Assembly (NCBI GenBank): GCA_038405045.1
Contig: JBBZIV010000002.1
Coordinates: forward strand, 124,001 to 188,000
Length of the DNA stretch: 64,000 nucleotides
Source of the DNA: Sporobacter sp038405045
Lineage (GTDB): Bacteria > Bacillota > Clostridia > Oscillospirales > Oscillospiraceae
Direction of reading: 5' to 3'
The position numbers and the translations under genes are program-made. Below, one piece after another: positions 41,208 to 50,672 of the stretch. The notes beneath the pieces are model-generated. The model had not been told where the DNA came from. It did no database searches and saw nothing but the letters and a program-made list of their open reading frames with translations. Position 1 is the stretch's first letter, and the number at the start of each line of letters is the position of its first letter.

Positions 41208-42710
41208 ATGAAACGGTACATAAAAGCGGCCGCGACGGCCGCGCTTCTCGCGCTGCTTTTGTCAATCACGTCCAGCGCGCTGGCTGCCCGGGCGGTTCAA
41301 TTTTTGGGTGTATATCAAAAAGATACGGAAACCGGCTTTTCAAGTCGCGTGGCGTTTTCGCAGCAGACGTACCCGACGAGCGCCGACTATACCGTTGGAG
41401 ATTATGAAAGCTTTATTGAAGCGGCCGCCGAACGATTTGTGGCGCGTGACACCGATTTTTCAATTACGATCACCAACATCAGCTACAGCCAGGCTGAGAG
41501 CATCGTGACGTCCGGCCAGGTGTGGGATGATATTTTTTCCGTCGACCTGCCCGGGACGACATCCGACCTTGATTATCTCCATTGGAACGTGACGGGGTAT
41601 ATGCATATCAGCGGATCATGGTATAACGGCGCGGCCATCTATCAGCTCACACAAAACTTCCTGACAACGCAGGCACAGGAAGCGTCTGTGGACGCCGCCG
41701 TCGACACAATCCTCACCCAGCTTGCGTTAACCGGCAGCCGCTATGATAAGATCAAGAAAATTCATGACTACATACTCCAAACGGTCAGTTATGACGATTC
41801 GCTCACGCGGTTTTCGGCGTACGATGGGCTTTACGCGAAAAAAACTGTCTGTAACGGCTATGCACTGCTTTTTGACAAAATGCTGCTGGAGGCCGGTATA
41901 CCGGTGCGGATCATTGTCGGCACCGGCGTCAGCGGCGGGCGGAGCGAGAGCCACGCTTGGAATATCACGAAGATCGGCGATTACTGGTATAATGTTGATG
42001 CAACGTGGGACGATACGGGCAGATCAACAACAGCGTATTTTTTGAAAAACAATGTGGTATTCTCCGACCATATCCGCGATGACGATTATACGACTGCGGC
42101 ATTTAATACGGCCTATCCGATGTCGCCGACGAACTATGACCCGTCTCAGAATACAGGCCCGGAAATTGACGTGTCAGCTGTCAGCCCATGGGCGCAGGCC
42201 GATGTTGCAGCGCTGGCAGCCCGCGGCGTCGTGCCGGAGGCACTCGCCTCAAGCTATCAGAGCAGCATCACGCGCGCCGAGTTCACGGCGCTCATGGTGA
42301 ACATTTACGAATATGCGGCTGGGGACTATACAGCGCCTACTGAAACCCCGTTTACCGATATTTCCGGCAGTCCATACGCCACTGAAATTGCAAAGGGCTA
42401 CGCCCTCGGCATCGTCAGCGGCCAAAGCCCAACGACATTTGGGCCAAATGGAACGCTGACGCGTGAGCAGTGCGCAAAAATCATCGGCGCAACCGTTGCG
42501 GCGGTCACAAGCGTGCCGGTGTCATCGTCATCACCGCTGCCGTATCAGGACGCTTCCCGGATTAGCGTCTGGGCGCTTTTATATGTTCGGTATGCTTATG
42601 AAAACGGCCTGATGACGGGAACGGGTACCAATTTTGAACCACAAGGTCTTTTATCACGCGAACAGGCTATGACGATTGCCGAGCGTATGATTGTAAAATT
42701 CGCCTGGTAG
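41208..42710 (+). CDS. Secreted transglutaminase-like protein with SLH domains
   Basis: 500 residues from ATG at 41208 (AGAGGG upstream). Residues 1-28 form a signal peptide ending SSALAA. A papain/transglutaminase-like fold follows, with Cys215 in VCNGYALLFDKML, His249 in ESHAWNI and Asp264 in YNVDATWDD. The last ~170 residues hold three S-layer homology units (AQADVAALAARGVVPEAL, ATEIAKGYALGIVSGQ, WALLYVRYAYENGLMTG). SLH domains bind pyruvylated wall polymer, so it should be displayed at the cell surface. It may be a protease or crosslinking enzyme; the substrate is unknown. Confidence 0.88.
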   Translation: MKRYIKAAATAALLALLLSITSSALAARAVQFLGVYQKDTETGFSSRVAFSQQTYPTSADYTVGDYESFIEAAAERFVARDTDFSITITNISYSQAESIVTSGQVWDDIFSVDLPGTTSDLDYLHWNVTGYMHISGSWYNGAAIYQLTQNFLTTQAQEASVDAAVDTILTQLALTGSRYDKIKKIHDYILQTVSYDDSLTRFSAYDGLYAKKTVCNGYALLFDKMLLEAGIPVRIIVGTGVSGGRSESHAWNITKIGDYWYNVDATWDDTGRSTTAYFLKNNVVFSDHIRDDDYTTAAFNTAYPMSPTNYDPSQNTGPEIDVSAVSPWAQADVAALAARGVVPEALASSYQSSITRAEFTALMVNIYEYAAGDYTAPTETPFTDISGSPYATEIAKGYALGIVSGQSPTTFGPNGTLTREQCAKIIGATVAAVTSVPVSSSSPLPYQDASRISVWALLYVRYAYENGLMTGTGTNFEPQGLLSREQAMTIAERMIVKFAW

Positions 42711-42731
42711 AACTGCCGCAGCGCAAAACAG

Positions 42732-42760
42732 GAGAGGGCCGATTGCAGGCCCTCTCTTTT
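42732..42760 (+). terminator. Rho-independent terminator
   Basis: GAGAGGGCC / GGCCCTCTC with a 7-nt loop, then TTTTC, 20 bp after the SLH transglutaminase stop. Confidence 0.85.
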
Positions 42761-42827
42761 CATAGATCCGCCGGACAGTTGCATAAACACTTCTGGCATG
42801 GAAACGCTAATGGCGAGGTGCGTGTTT

Positions 42828-43280
42828 ATGGATATGTCAAAAAAAGACTATAAGAAATTTGTAGAGAAAAAATCGCCCAATTCGCCGCTCGCTGCCAACA
42901 TGGTGAAAGCGTTTATATCCGGCGGTCTTATTTGCGTCATCGGTGAGGCCATATTAAACGGCTATACGAGCCTGGGTCTCACGCCGGACGGCGCGGGGGC
43001 GGCGACTGCGGTCACGCTTGTTTTCGCCGGGGCGCTCTTAACGGGCCTTAAGGTGTACGACAATCTTGCGAAATTTTCAGGCGCGGGAACGCTTGTGCCG
43101 ATTACCGGCTTTGCCAATTCCGTCGCCGCGCCGGCGCTGGAATTTAAAAGCGAGGGGCTTATTACCGGCATGAGCGCCAAAATGTTTATCATCGCCGGCC
43201 CTGTTATCGTCTTCGGTACGATGGCGTCGATACTATACGGGCTTTTTTATTTTCTGGTGAAGCTGGCTCAAGGCGCATAA
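42828..43280 (+). CDS. spoVAC: Stage V sporulation protein AC
   Basis: 150 residues from ATG at 42828 (AGGTG 7 nt upstream). After a basic N-terminus (MSKKDYKKFVEKKSPNSPL) come three to four membrane segments, with the SpoVA-type stretches FISGGLICVIGEAILNGY, GAGTLVPITGFANSVAAPA and EGLITGMSAKMFIIAGPVIV. SpoVAC is part of the inner spore membrane channel that moves dipicolinic acid, and can act as a mechanosensitive channel. spoVAD and spoVAE, usually adjacent, are not found next to it. Confidence 0.92.
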   Translation: MDMSKKDYKKFVEKKSPNSPLAANMVKAFISGGLICVIGEAILNGYTSLGLTPDGAGAATAVTLVFAGALLTGLKVYDNLAKFSGAGTLVPITGFANSVAAPALEFKSEGLITGMSAKMFIIAGPVIVFGTMASILYGLFYFLVKLAQGA

Positions 43281-43283
43281 AAA

Positions 43284-43318
43284 AACAGCGGTGTGTTCCT
43301 CCCGAACACACCGCTGTT
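43284..43318. terminator. Bidirectional terminator between spoVAC and the XpaC-like gene
   Basis: AACAGCGGTGTGTT / AACACACCGCTGTT with a 7-nt loop, preceded by A7. It can end both convergent genes. Confidence 0.82.
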
Positions 43319-43324
43319 GCGTTA

Positions 43325-44569
43325 TCACGAGCCACCGGCTGTTTTGAGAATGTTACTGCCGTTCTTCAAGCCGTCCTGGGTCAGAAGGTTTTCAAGGACA
43401 GTGATGTCCGAGGAGATATCGAGTTTGTCCGACTGAAACAGATTGTCCAATTGCTGCTTAAATCCGGCCGTCAGCGTGTCGAGGATGCGCTCAATGTCCT
43501 GCTTGGCTGTCGTAATATTCTCGCCGTCAATGCCCTGCTTTTCAAGTGTTTCATACGTGTGGAGGAGCTTGAGTGTCGTCGGCAGATAGTAGTTCATAAA
43601 ACGACGGATGAGCGGGCGCTTTTCCGGATGATCTTCAACAGTTTTGAAGATTTTGACCGTCAGCGTTTCAATCTGCGTAATTTTACCGCAGATGGCGGGG
43701 TCTGACGTTCTGGCGCAGATCATATGAAGCTGGCTGACGACGCTGACGAAGGGGTTGGTGGCGCCTTCGGCCGTCGTGCCGTCTTGCGTCTCAACGGGCG
43801 CAGACGCGGCACTTCGTGCCTTTTCGGCTGCTTCAAAAGAGATGACAAAACTGTCAAGCGATGTGTCAATATAGGCAAAGGGGCCGAAACAGCCACACTC
43901 GAGCAAAATCTCCAGATCGGCGCGCGCTCTCTTTAAAGAGCAGCCGACGGCCTCGGCAATCTCAGAGACGGGGACGGCATCTCTCCCGGCGATGACAGCC
44001 GCCGAGGTGCTCAGACGGCGCGCGCGTTTTTTGACAAAGCCGCGCGTTAACAGGGAGATAAGCCCGCCGGTCAGGAAAAACCCGGCCATGGCGAAACTGA
44101 AAGGAACAGAACCGGCAAGGCCAAGACTGATCAGCCCCTGTATTCCGGCCAGTAAAGACGCGCCGCCTGCGGCGATAAAAACAAGCCCGAGCAGTAAGAG
44201 CCAGGTTGCAAGCCCCTGCCCCGGAACCTTGATCGACTTTTTGGGTTTTAGCGCGCCACTTTGAGCAGCTTCCGACGCCTCTTTATCGCCGTGAGCCGTC
44301 TTTTGATATCGGCCCACCTGCGCATTCTGCACCTTGTTTTCCGTGGGTGTGCCGGACGCGCTTTCACCGTATCGCGGCGCATTGGCCGAATTGCCGTACC
44401 CCGTTCCCTGCCGGTTCGCGCCCTGGGTACCTTGCGGCTTAACGGTGATTTTCCGGATCAGCAGGAAAAGGCCGAGCGGCCAGAAAGCCAACAGGCAGAT
44501 GACGATGACGACCCATGAAAAAATATCGCCCGACGCATCGCGCCCACTATTTGTATAGCCGTTATTCAA
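43325..44569 (-). CDS. XpaC-like (5-bromo-4-chloroindolyl phosphate hydrolysis) membrane protein
   Basis: A 414-residue protein. It has one membrane helix at residues 18-40 (FSWVVIVICLLAFWPLGLFL), a Gly/Ser/Asn-rich cytosolic linker and a pair of helices at about 120-175. A small winged-helix-like segment follows (VSEIAEAVGCSLKRARADLE). The C-terminal XpaC domain has LTVKIFKTVEDHPEKRPLIR and RFMNYYLPTTLKLLHTYE. The family is named for an old phenotype and has no proven enzyme activity. In other Firmicutes it goes with TelA/tellurite-resistance-like proteins, absent here. Confidence 0.82.
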   Translation of the reverse strand: MNNGYTNSGRDASGDIFSWVVIVICLLAFWPLGLFLLIRKITVKPQGTQGANRQGTGYGNSANAPRYGESASGTPTENKVQNAQVGRYQKTAHGDKEASEAAQSGALKPKKSIKVPGQGLATWLLLLGLVFIAAGGASLLAGIQGLISLGLAGSVPFSFAMAGFFLTGGLISLLTRGFVKKRARRLSTSAAVIAGRDAVPVSEIAEAVGCSLKRARADLEILLECGCFGPFAYIDTSLDSFVISFEAAEKARSAASAPVETQDGTTAEGATNPFVSVVSQLHMICARTSDPAICGKITQIETLTVKIFKTVEDHPEKRPLIRRFMNYYLPTTLKLLHTYETLEKQGIDGENITTAKQDIERILDTLTAGFKQQLDNLFQSDKLDISSDITVLENLLTQDGLKNGSNILKTAGGS

Positions 44570-44655
44570 CTGCCGTCACCTCTTTTGTATCTGATGCAGA
44601 AAGTATAGCAGACTTTGATGAAAAAGAAAACATGCCGTTAACGAGATAAAAACAA

Positions 44656-44673
44656 GCTGCCGTTGCCGGCAGC
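44656..44673 (-). terminator. Terminator of the nusA-ribF operon
   Basis: GCTGCCG / CGGCAGC with a short loop. Read leftward it is followed by TTGTTTTTA, 22 bp after the ribF stop. Confidence 0.7.
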
Positions 44674-44695
44674 CTGTGCTGAAATCTCGGAAGCT

Positions 44696-45595
44696 TTAAA
44701 CGTTACTGAAGTAAGCTGCGGCGTTGTCTGCGTCGGCCCGAATCTGCTCCTTCAGGGCGTCGATACTGTCAAAACGGATTTCAGGCCGCAAGCGTTTATA
44801 AAACTCCAGGCGGACCATTTTTCCGTACTGGTTGCCGGTGTAGTTGAGAATATACGTCTCGGCAGTGACATTGTCCTGATTGTCGACCGTCGGGCGCACG
44901 CCGATGTTCGTCACGCCGATATGTTCGCTGCCGTCGTCAAGAAAGACGCGCGTGGCGTAAACACCGTAAGCGGGGATGAGAACACCCGGTGCAAAGCACA
45001 TATTAATCGTCGGCGTTCCGAGCGTCCTGCCAAGGCGGTAGCCGTAATGGACGATATCGGTCAAAACGTGCGGATGGCCGAGAAATTCGTTAGCCTGCTC
45101 GAGATCGCCTTCGGCTATCAGCGTTCTGATGTATGTGGAGCTGCTGACGATGCCCTTGTATGTGACGGCCGGGATAATATCGCAGCCGATGCCGAGCGCG
45201 CGGCTTTTTTCGAGAAGCTTTTCGGCACAGCCCTCGCCCTTCCAGCCAAAGCGGAAGTCGTGGCCTGCTACAAGATGTACGGCATCGAATTCGCCGGTCA
45301 GGCGCTCGACGAACTCTGACCACGGCATATGCATCGTCTCATTGTCAAAATGCAGAATAATGACGTTCTTAATGCCAAAAATGCGGTGGATAAGCCCGGC
45401 CCTGTCCTCGCAGGAATTAATAAGCGGCACAGGGCAGCCGGTGACCATGCTGATGGGATGGGCGTCAAACGTCATAACGGAGGGCAACAGGTCTTTTTCC
45501 TTCGCAATTTTTAAAACGCGCTCCATTAGGGCCGAATGGCCGATATGCACCCCGTCAAAAAACCCCAGGGCGATGACTCGTTTTTTTTCTGTCAT
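44696..45595 (-). CDS. ribF: Bifunctional riboflavin kinase/FAD synthetase
   Basis: 299 residues from ATG at 45595 (AGGAT upstream). The N-terminal FAD synthetase domain has ALGFFDGVHIGHSALM (nucleotidyltransferase HxGH) and HLVAGHDFRFGWKGEG. The C-terminal riboflavin kinase domain has YRLGRTLGTPTINM, AYGVYATRV and GVTNIGVRPTVDN. It turns riboflavin into FMN and then FAD. It is the last gene of the leftward translation operon, 60 bp after truB. Confidence 0.95.
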   Translation of the reverse strand: MTEKKRVIALGFFDGVHIGHSALMERVLKIAKEKDLLPSVMTFDAHPISMVTGCPVPLINSCEDRAGLIHRIFGIKNVIILHFDNETMHMPWSEFVERLTGEFDAVHLVAGHDFRFGWKGEGCAEKLLEKSRALGIGCDIIPAVTYKGIVSSSTYIRTLIAEGDLEQANEFLGHPHVLTDIVHYGYRLGRTLGTPTINMCFAPGVLIPAYGVYATRVFLDDGSEHIGVTNIGVRPTVDNQDNVTAETYILNYTGNQYGKMVRLEFYKRLRPEIRFDSIDALKEQIRADADNAAAYFSNV

Positions 45596-45654
45596 TTCGC
45601 AGCGATCCTTTCGCCGGTGCTTTAGCACGTGTACCCGGCGCGATTGTCAAGAAC

Positions 45655-46521
45655 TTACTCAAAAAAATTTTTAACAGCGCGCATCATACCGCCGTCGACA
45701 TTGCCGAGCATAAGGAATTGGTTGTCGGCATTATAAACACGGTAGCGCCCGTCCTCTGCCATGACAGCAAAATCGGCGCCGTTGCGGCACTTTTTTTCCT
45801 GACTGCCGTCAATCACGATTGCCGGGTACAGATTGAAAAGCGTATCGACCGGCTTAAAAAAAGCAGGTGACGACCCACCGGCCGACGACGCGATGATCTC
45901 ATCAAGCGTCACGGCGTCGTCAAGTGTGAAAGCGCCGACGCGCGTACGCCGGAGAGACGACATTGCCCCGCCGCAGCCAAGAGCCGCACCGATATCATGG
46001 CACAGGGTACGGACATACGTCCCCTTCGAGCAGACAACACGCAGAAGAACATCGGGCCCGTCGCCGTCAAGACGCTCCAGCACTCGGATGGTGATAGTGC
46101 GCGTTTCGCGGTCAATCTCGATGCCGCGCCGCGCCAGATGATAGAGCTTCTGGCCGCCTATTTTAATCGCCGAATACATTGGCGGCAGCTGCTGCTGCGG
46201 GCCGATAAAGCACCCGAGTACCGCGTCGATATCCTGGGCTTTTATGGTGACAGGCGATTGCTTCAAAACCTGCCCGGTTGTATCTTGTGTATCCGTTACG
46301 ATGCCGAGGCGCAGCCCGGCGAGATACTCTTTGTCAGACGCTTCACAGAATGAAACGGCCCGCGTGGCGCGCCCGATGAAAACGGGCAGAACGCCCGTTG
46401 CCATAGGGTCAAGCGTCCCGCCGTGGCCGATGCGCTTTTCGTGCAGAACACCGCGGAGCTTGGCCACAACGTCGTGTGATGTCCAGCCCGCCGGTTTATC
46501 GACGACAATGATCCCGTTCAT
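45655..46521 (-). CDS. truB: tRNA pseudouridine-55 synthase
   Basis: A 288-residue TruB. It begins NGIIVVDKPAGWTSHDVVAK and has GHGGTLDPMATGVLPV with the catalytic Asp, then FIGPQQQLPPMYSAIKIGGQ, YHLARRGIEIDRETRTI and CSKGTYVRTLCHDIGAAL. The C-terminal PUA-like part is short. It makes pseudouridine 55 in the T-loop of tRNAs. Start and stop overlap nrnA by 4 bp. Confidence 0.96.
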   Translation of the reverse strand: MNGIIVVDKPAGWTSHDVVAKLRGVLHEKRIGHGGTLDPMATGVLPVFIGRATRAVSFCEASDKEYLAGLRLGIVTDTQDTTGQVLKQSPVTIKAQDIDAVLGCFIGPQQQLPPMYSAIKIGGQKLYHLARRGIEIDRETRTITIRVLERLDGDGPDVLLRVVCSKGTYVRTLCHDIGAALGCGGAMSSLRRTRVGAFTLDDAVTLDEIIASSAGGSSPAFFKPVDTLFNLYPAIVIDGSQEKKCRNGADFAVMAEDGRYRVYNADNQFLMLGNVDGGMMRAVKNFFE

Positions 46522-47483
46522 TTGCCGGTATGGCTCTCCGAAAAAACGTCCCCAAGCGCGTCCACCAGCAACGTGGTCGTTTTTTCAGAAGAAGCTTTGA
46601 TGGAGAAGCCTGCCGCCATCGCGTGGCCACCGCCGCCGAAACGCGCGCACAAGTCGTTTGCGTTGACGAGCGGCGTCGTCCGGACGGAGACCTTGCAGCC
46701 TTCCTCGTCGGTCATTTCCCGGATGGTAATGCCGACGATGACCTCTTCAATTGAACCGGGGATGGAAGCGATGTCGTCGAGTTCATTATCACTGGCACCC
46801 GTTTGCGCCAGCATCTCCCGTGTGACTGTGGCGACGGCGACGGCACCGTTAAAATAAAACGCCATTCCGGCTGTGATAAGACCTTCCAGCATCATGCGGC
46901 TTTTGGCCTTACGCCTGAACAGCTCCCTGTTGATTTCGCCGATCGGCGCGCCCGCGTCTACGAGCGTTGCGGCGACGCGAAGCGTGTTTGACGTCGTGTT
47001 GGCAAAGGCAAAACAGCCGGTATCTGTCGACAGCGCGACGTAAAGCGAGGTTGCCGTCTCCGTGCTGATACGGCCGTTTAAGGCCATTAAAATTTCATAA
47101 ACAATTTCGCCGCAAGCCGCGCGTGTTGTATCGATACAGCTGCTCGAAGCGTACTGCGTGTTCGACGGGTGATGGTCAATGCATAAATCGATGTTGTCCC
47201 GGAAAGCCGCGGCGTTTGGCGGCAGCAGCTCCTGCGAGGCAATGTCAACGGAGATGATATGGGCCGGAACAAAGCCCTCCGGCGCCCAGTGCTTTTCCAC
47301 ATACGTCGTATAGCGAGCGGTGGCCTCCGGATTATAGAGGATATAAGCCGTTTTCCCGGCTTCTAAAAGGCCCTCGACAAGCCCTGCGGCGCAGCCGAGC
47401 GTATCGCCGTCCGGCCGCCGATGCGTCAGGACAAGAAATTGATCGCGCGCTGAGAGCCAGTGTGCCGTTTCACTGATGGTCAT
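46518..47483 (-). CDS. nrnA: DHH-family oligoribonuclease/pAp phosphatase (NrnA-like)
   Basis: A 321-residue DHH-DHHA1 protein. It has LTHRRPDGDTLGCAAGL, CIDHHPSNTQYA and the C-terminal DHHA1 motif FGGGGHAMAAGF. NrnA degrades 2-5 nt RNAs and dephosphorylates pAp. The usual place between rbfA and truB in Firmicutes is kept, overlapping both. Confidence 0.94.
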   Translation of the reverse strand: MTISETAHWLSARDQFLVLTHRRPDGDTLGCAAGLVEGLLEAGKTAYILYNPEATARYTTYVEKHWAPEGFVPAHIISVDIASQELLPPNAAAFRDNIDLCIDHHPSNTQYASSSCIDTTRAACGEIVYEILMALNGRISTETATSLYVALSTDTGCFAFANTTSNTLRVAATLVDAGAPIGEINRELFRRKAKSRMMLEGLITAGMAFYFNGAVAVATVTREMLAQTGASDNELDDIASIPGSIEEVIVGITIREMTDEEGCKVSVRTTPLVNANDLCARFGGGGHAMAAGFSIKASSEKTTTLLVDALGDVFSESHTGK

Positions 47484-47841
47484 GTTGATCCCCGTCTTCT
47501 TTCTCTGTCAGGTCTGCAAGAATTTTATTAATGGCCGCGCCGTGCTCGATAGACTTGTCCAAATGAAAAAGGAGCTCCGGCGTGTACCGCAGCGAGAGGG
47601 CGCTGCCCAGCTCCCGGCGCAGAAAGCCGGAAGCCGACTTGAGACCCTTCATGAGCTCTTTTTCAGACTGAAGCCCTAAAACGCTCAGGTAAATGTTACT
47701 GTAGCGCAAATCTCCCGTCGTGTCGACAGCGGTGATACTGAGCATGCCCTGCTGGATGCGCGGGTCCTTCACATTTCGGAGAAGCGTCGACATAACGCGC
47801 TGGATATCCTCATTTGTCCTGCCGATTTTATTTGATGACAT
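47470..47841 (-). CDS. rbfA: Ribosome-binding factor A
   Basis: A 123-residue KH-like protein: IGRTNEDIQRVMSTLLRNVK, DPRIQQGMLSITAVDTTGDL, YSNIYLSVLG and LRRELGSALSLRYTPELLFH. It binds the immature 30S subunit and assists 16S rRNA 5'-end maturation. It follows infB by 21 bp and overlaps nrnA by 14 bp. Confidence 0.95.
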   Translation of the reverse strand: MSSNKIGRTNEDIQRVMSTLLRNVKDPRIQQGMLSITAVDTTGDLRYSNIYLSVLGLQSEKELMKGLKSASGFLRRELGSALSLRYTPELLFHLDKSIEHGAAINKILADLTEKEDGDQHDHQ

Positions 47842-47862
47842 GGTGTTTACCTCGGTCGGAAA

Positions 47863-50250
47863 TTAATCCTTGATCTGCTCCATAATATACGCCTCAATGA
47901 TATCGCCTTCTTTGACATCATTGAATTTTTCAATGGTGATGCCGCACTCATAGTTTGTCGCAACTTCCTTGACGTCATCCTTGAAGCGGCGCAGGGAGCC
48001 GAGTTCGCCCTCGTGGATGACGATCCCGTCGCGAATAAGGCGGACAAGGCTGTTGCGGACGATTTTGCCATCCTGCACATAACTGCCGCAGACGGTGCCG
48101 ATGTGCGATATTTTGTAAACCTGACGCACCTCGGCGTGGCCAAGGACGACCTCTTTGAATTTCGGGGCGAGCATGCCCTTCATGGCTGCCTCGATCTCAT
48201 TGATGGCGTCGTAAATAACGCGGTACATGCGGATATCAACGTTTGAGCGCACGGCGCTGTCACGGGCGGCATTGTCCGGCCGGACGTTAAAGCCGACGAT
48301 AATCGCGCCGCTCGTGGCGGCAAGCATGACGTCGGACTCACTGATGGCGCCGACGCCCGAGTGGATGACGCGCACGCGCACCTCGCTGCCGGAAAGCTTT
48401 TCAAGCGACGATTTGATGGCCTCTGCCGAGCCTTGCACGTCGGCTTTGACGATAATATTCAGGTCTTTGAGTTCGCCCTGCTGAATTCTGGAGAAGAGAT
48501 CCTCCAGCGAGACCTTAACCGTCTCGGCACCGGCGTTCTTCTTTTCGGCCTTCCGCTGCTCGACAAGCTCGCGGGCCATGCGCTCGTCGGCGACGGCGTT
48601 GAACGTGTCGCCCGCATCAGGCACTTCCGACATGCCTGAAATTTCAACAGGGACGGAGGGGCCTGCCTCAGTGACGCGCTCACCGCGGTCATTTGTCATC
48701 ACGCGGACGTGGCCGACGGCCGTACCGGCGATGATGATGTCGTTCTGCCTTAAGGTGCCGTTCTGGACGAGAACCGTCATGATCGGGCCACGGCCCTTAT
48801 CAAGCCGTGCTTCGATGACGGTACCGCGGGCGGCTCTGCTCGGATTGGCGCGCAATTCGCCCATTTCGGCCGTCAGGACGACCATCTCAAGAAGGTGGTC
48901 GATGCCCATGCCGGTTTTTGCCGAAATCGGGCAGACGATCGTGTCGCCGCCCCATTCGTCGCTGACGAGCTCATATTCCGTCAGCTGCTGCTTGATGCGG
49001 TCCGGGTTGGCGCCGGGAACGTCCATCTTGTTGATGGCGACGATGATCGGAATACCCGCGGCCTTGGCGTGGTTGATAGACTCAACAGTCTGCGGCATGA
49101 TGCCGTCGTCTGCCGCAACGATCAAAATGGCGATATCAGTGACCTGCGCGCCGCGGGCGCGCATGGCTGTAAAGGCTTCATGGCCCGGTGTGTCAAGGAA
49201 GGTGACGGGGCTGCCGTTAACGGACACACGGTAAGCGCCGATATGCTGGGTTATGCCGCCAGCCTCACCCTCGGCAACGTTGGCTTCGCGGATTTTATCT
49301 AAGAGCGACGTCTTGCCGTGGTCGACATGGCCCATCACAACGACGACGGGCGCGCGCGGGGCGAGCTCATCCTCGGTGTCAGCCCTGTCGTCAATCAGGC
49401 GTTCTTCAATCGTGACAACGACTTCATGCTCAACCTTGCAACCGAGCTCGATGGCGACGAGCGCCGCCGTTTCGTAATCAATCACGTCGGACAGGGAAGC
49501 CATAACGCCGAGCTTAATGAGGCGTTTGACAACCTCGGCACCCGTCTTCTTCATGCGGGCGGCGAGGTCACCGACAGAGATTTCGTCGGGGATGGCGACC
49601 TTAAGCTGTGCTTTTTTGGCGATTTCAAACTGCAGGCGCTGCATACGCTCGCGTTCTTCCTGACGGCGCTTGGCACCGGAGGCTATCGTCGGGCCGCGGC
49701 TTTGGTTCTTTTTCGTAAATTTCTCTTTGCCGTGCTTCATATGCTCGGCGCGCTCGGGTACGAGATTGTCGAGCCGCTCGTCATATTTGTCGATGTTGAT
49801 GGTGGCACCGGAGGTATCAATCACGCGTTTTTGCGGGGCTTGGCGCGGGACAAACGGTTTATCCGGCTTTTTTGCCTGTTCCGGGCGGTGCGCTGGCGGG
49901 TGCTGCGGGGCCGTACCGGCGGCCGGTTGCGCAGCTTCCGGCGTCTTCTGGCCTTGCGGGGCTTTTTCGGCCTCGGGCGGCGCCGCGGTCTTCTTTTCCG
50001 CTGCCGTTTTGTCGGTCTGGCCGGCCTTCGTCTGAGAGTAGGGCGTGACGGCGTAGATCTCCTCAATATCGGCGATCTGGTTATGTTGGGTCAAATGCTC
50101 AAAAATCAGATCGAGCTCCTCCGACGTCAGAACCTGCATATGGTTTTTCGGCGTCGTGGCATACTCGGTCAGTATTTCGGTGATGACCTTTGTCTGGACC
50201 TTAAAGTCCTTAGCCACCTCGTGAACCCTGTATTTAAACATCGTGCTCAT
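47863..50250 (-). CDS. infB: Translation initiation factor IF-2
   Basis: 795 residues. An N-terminal IF2N domain (KYRVHEVAKDFKVQTKVITE) is followed by an Ala/Pro/Lys/Gln-rich linker (~85-200), a second IF2N-like helix bundle (SVGDLAARMKKTGAEVVKRL) and the G domain with GHVDHGKTSLLDKI, DTPGHEAF and NKMDVPGANPDR. Domains II-IV complete the protein. It brings initiator tRNA to the 30S subunit and promotes subunit joining. It overlaps ylxQ by 4 bp. A long antisense open frame over its 5' half reflects codon bias only. Confidence 0.97.
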   Translation of the reverse strand: MSTMFKYRVHEVAKDFKVQTKVITEILTEYATTPKNHMQVLTSEELDLIFEHLTQHNQIADIEEIYAVTPYSQTKAGQTDKTAAEKKTAAPPEAEKAPQGQKTPEAAQPAAGTAPQHPPAHRPEQAKKPDKPFVPRQAPQKRVIDTSGATINIDKYDERLDNLVPERAEHMKHGKEKFTKKNQSRGPTIASGAKRRQEERERMQRLQFEIAKKAQLKVAIPDEISVGDLAARMKKTGAEVVKRLIKLGVMASLSDVIDYETAALVAIELGCKVEHEVVVTIEERLIDDRADTEDELAPRAPVVVVMGHVDHGKTSLLDKIREANVAEGEAGGITQHIGAYRVSVNGSPVTFLDTPGHEAFTAMRARGAQVTDIAILIVAADDGIMPQTVESINHAKAAGIPIIVAINKMDVPGANPDRIKQQLTEYELVSDEWGGDTIVCPISAKTGMGIDHLLEMVVLTAEMGELRANPSRAARGTVIEARLDKGRGPIMTVLVQNGTLRQNDIIIAGTAVGHVRVMTNDRGERVTEAGPSVPVEISGMSEVPDAGDTFNAVADERMARELVEQRKAEKKNAGAETVKVSLEDLFSRIQQGELKDLNIIVKADVQGSAEAIKSSLEKLSGSEVRVRVIHSGVGAISESDVMLAATSGAIIVGFNVRPDNAARDSAVRSNVDIRMYRVIYDAINEIEAAMKGMLAPKFKEVVLGHAEVRQVYKISHIGTVCGSYVQDGKIVRNSLVRLIRDGIVIHEGELGSLRRFKDDVKEVATNYECGITIEKFNDVKEGDIIEAYIMEQIKD

Positions 50251-50672
50251 AGTCCTGTCCTCCTCTTACCGGTTCGTTTGTTTCTGTCGTGCGCCCGGGC
50301 TTCCCGCCGCCGCTGCAGCACGCGCTGGGCCATTTTTGACAAGGTCTCCGCTTCAGTGTCATACTGCCCGGGTTCCAGCCGGGCAAGCATGTCGGCGTAG
50401 CGGGACGCGATACCCGCGTCGAGAATGGCCAGCATGCCCGGGGCGCCTCTGCCGACAACCGCCCCCAGATCTTCCTTCGTACTCGGCAGAATGAGATATG
50501 TGATATTGTACTGTTCGGCATACGTGCGCGCCCGGCGTTTAGAGCCGTCCGACGCATCGGCAGCCGACAGGATGACCTTTGCTTTTTTGTTCCGCGCCGC
50601 GGTGGCGACGGATTCCTCGCCGATTTCGAGAAAACCGGCTTTTTTGGCAATGCCGAGGAGTCTATTGTCCAT
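50247..50672 (-). CDS. ylxQ: L7Ae-family RNA-binding protein YlxQ
   Basis: A 141-residue protein with an L7Ae/L30e fold over residues 1-95 (RLLGIAKKAGFLEIGEESVA, then KVILSAADASDG) and a basic C-terminal extension (QRRREARAHDRNKRTGKRR), longer than in Bacillus YlxQ. The family binds kink-turn RNA. Its place between rnpM/ylxR and infB is standard in Firmicutes. It overlaps both. Confidence 0.9.
   Translation of the reverse strand: MDNRLLGIAKKAGFLEIGEESVATAARNKKAKVILSAADASDGSKRRARTYAEQYNITYLILPSTKEDLGAVVGRGAPGMLAILDAGIASRYADMLARLEPGQYDTEAETLSKMAQRVLQRRREARAHDRNKRTGKRRTGL

Noticed and set aside
49318..50400. A 360-codon open frame antisense to infB
   Set aside because: It mirrors the GC-rich, Ala/Lys/Pro-rich coding bias of infB, has no ribosome site or family motif, and lies wholly over recognised genes.
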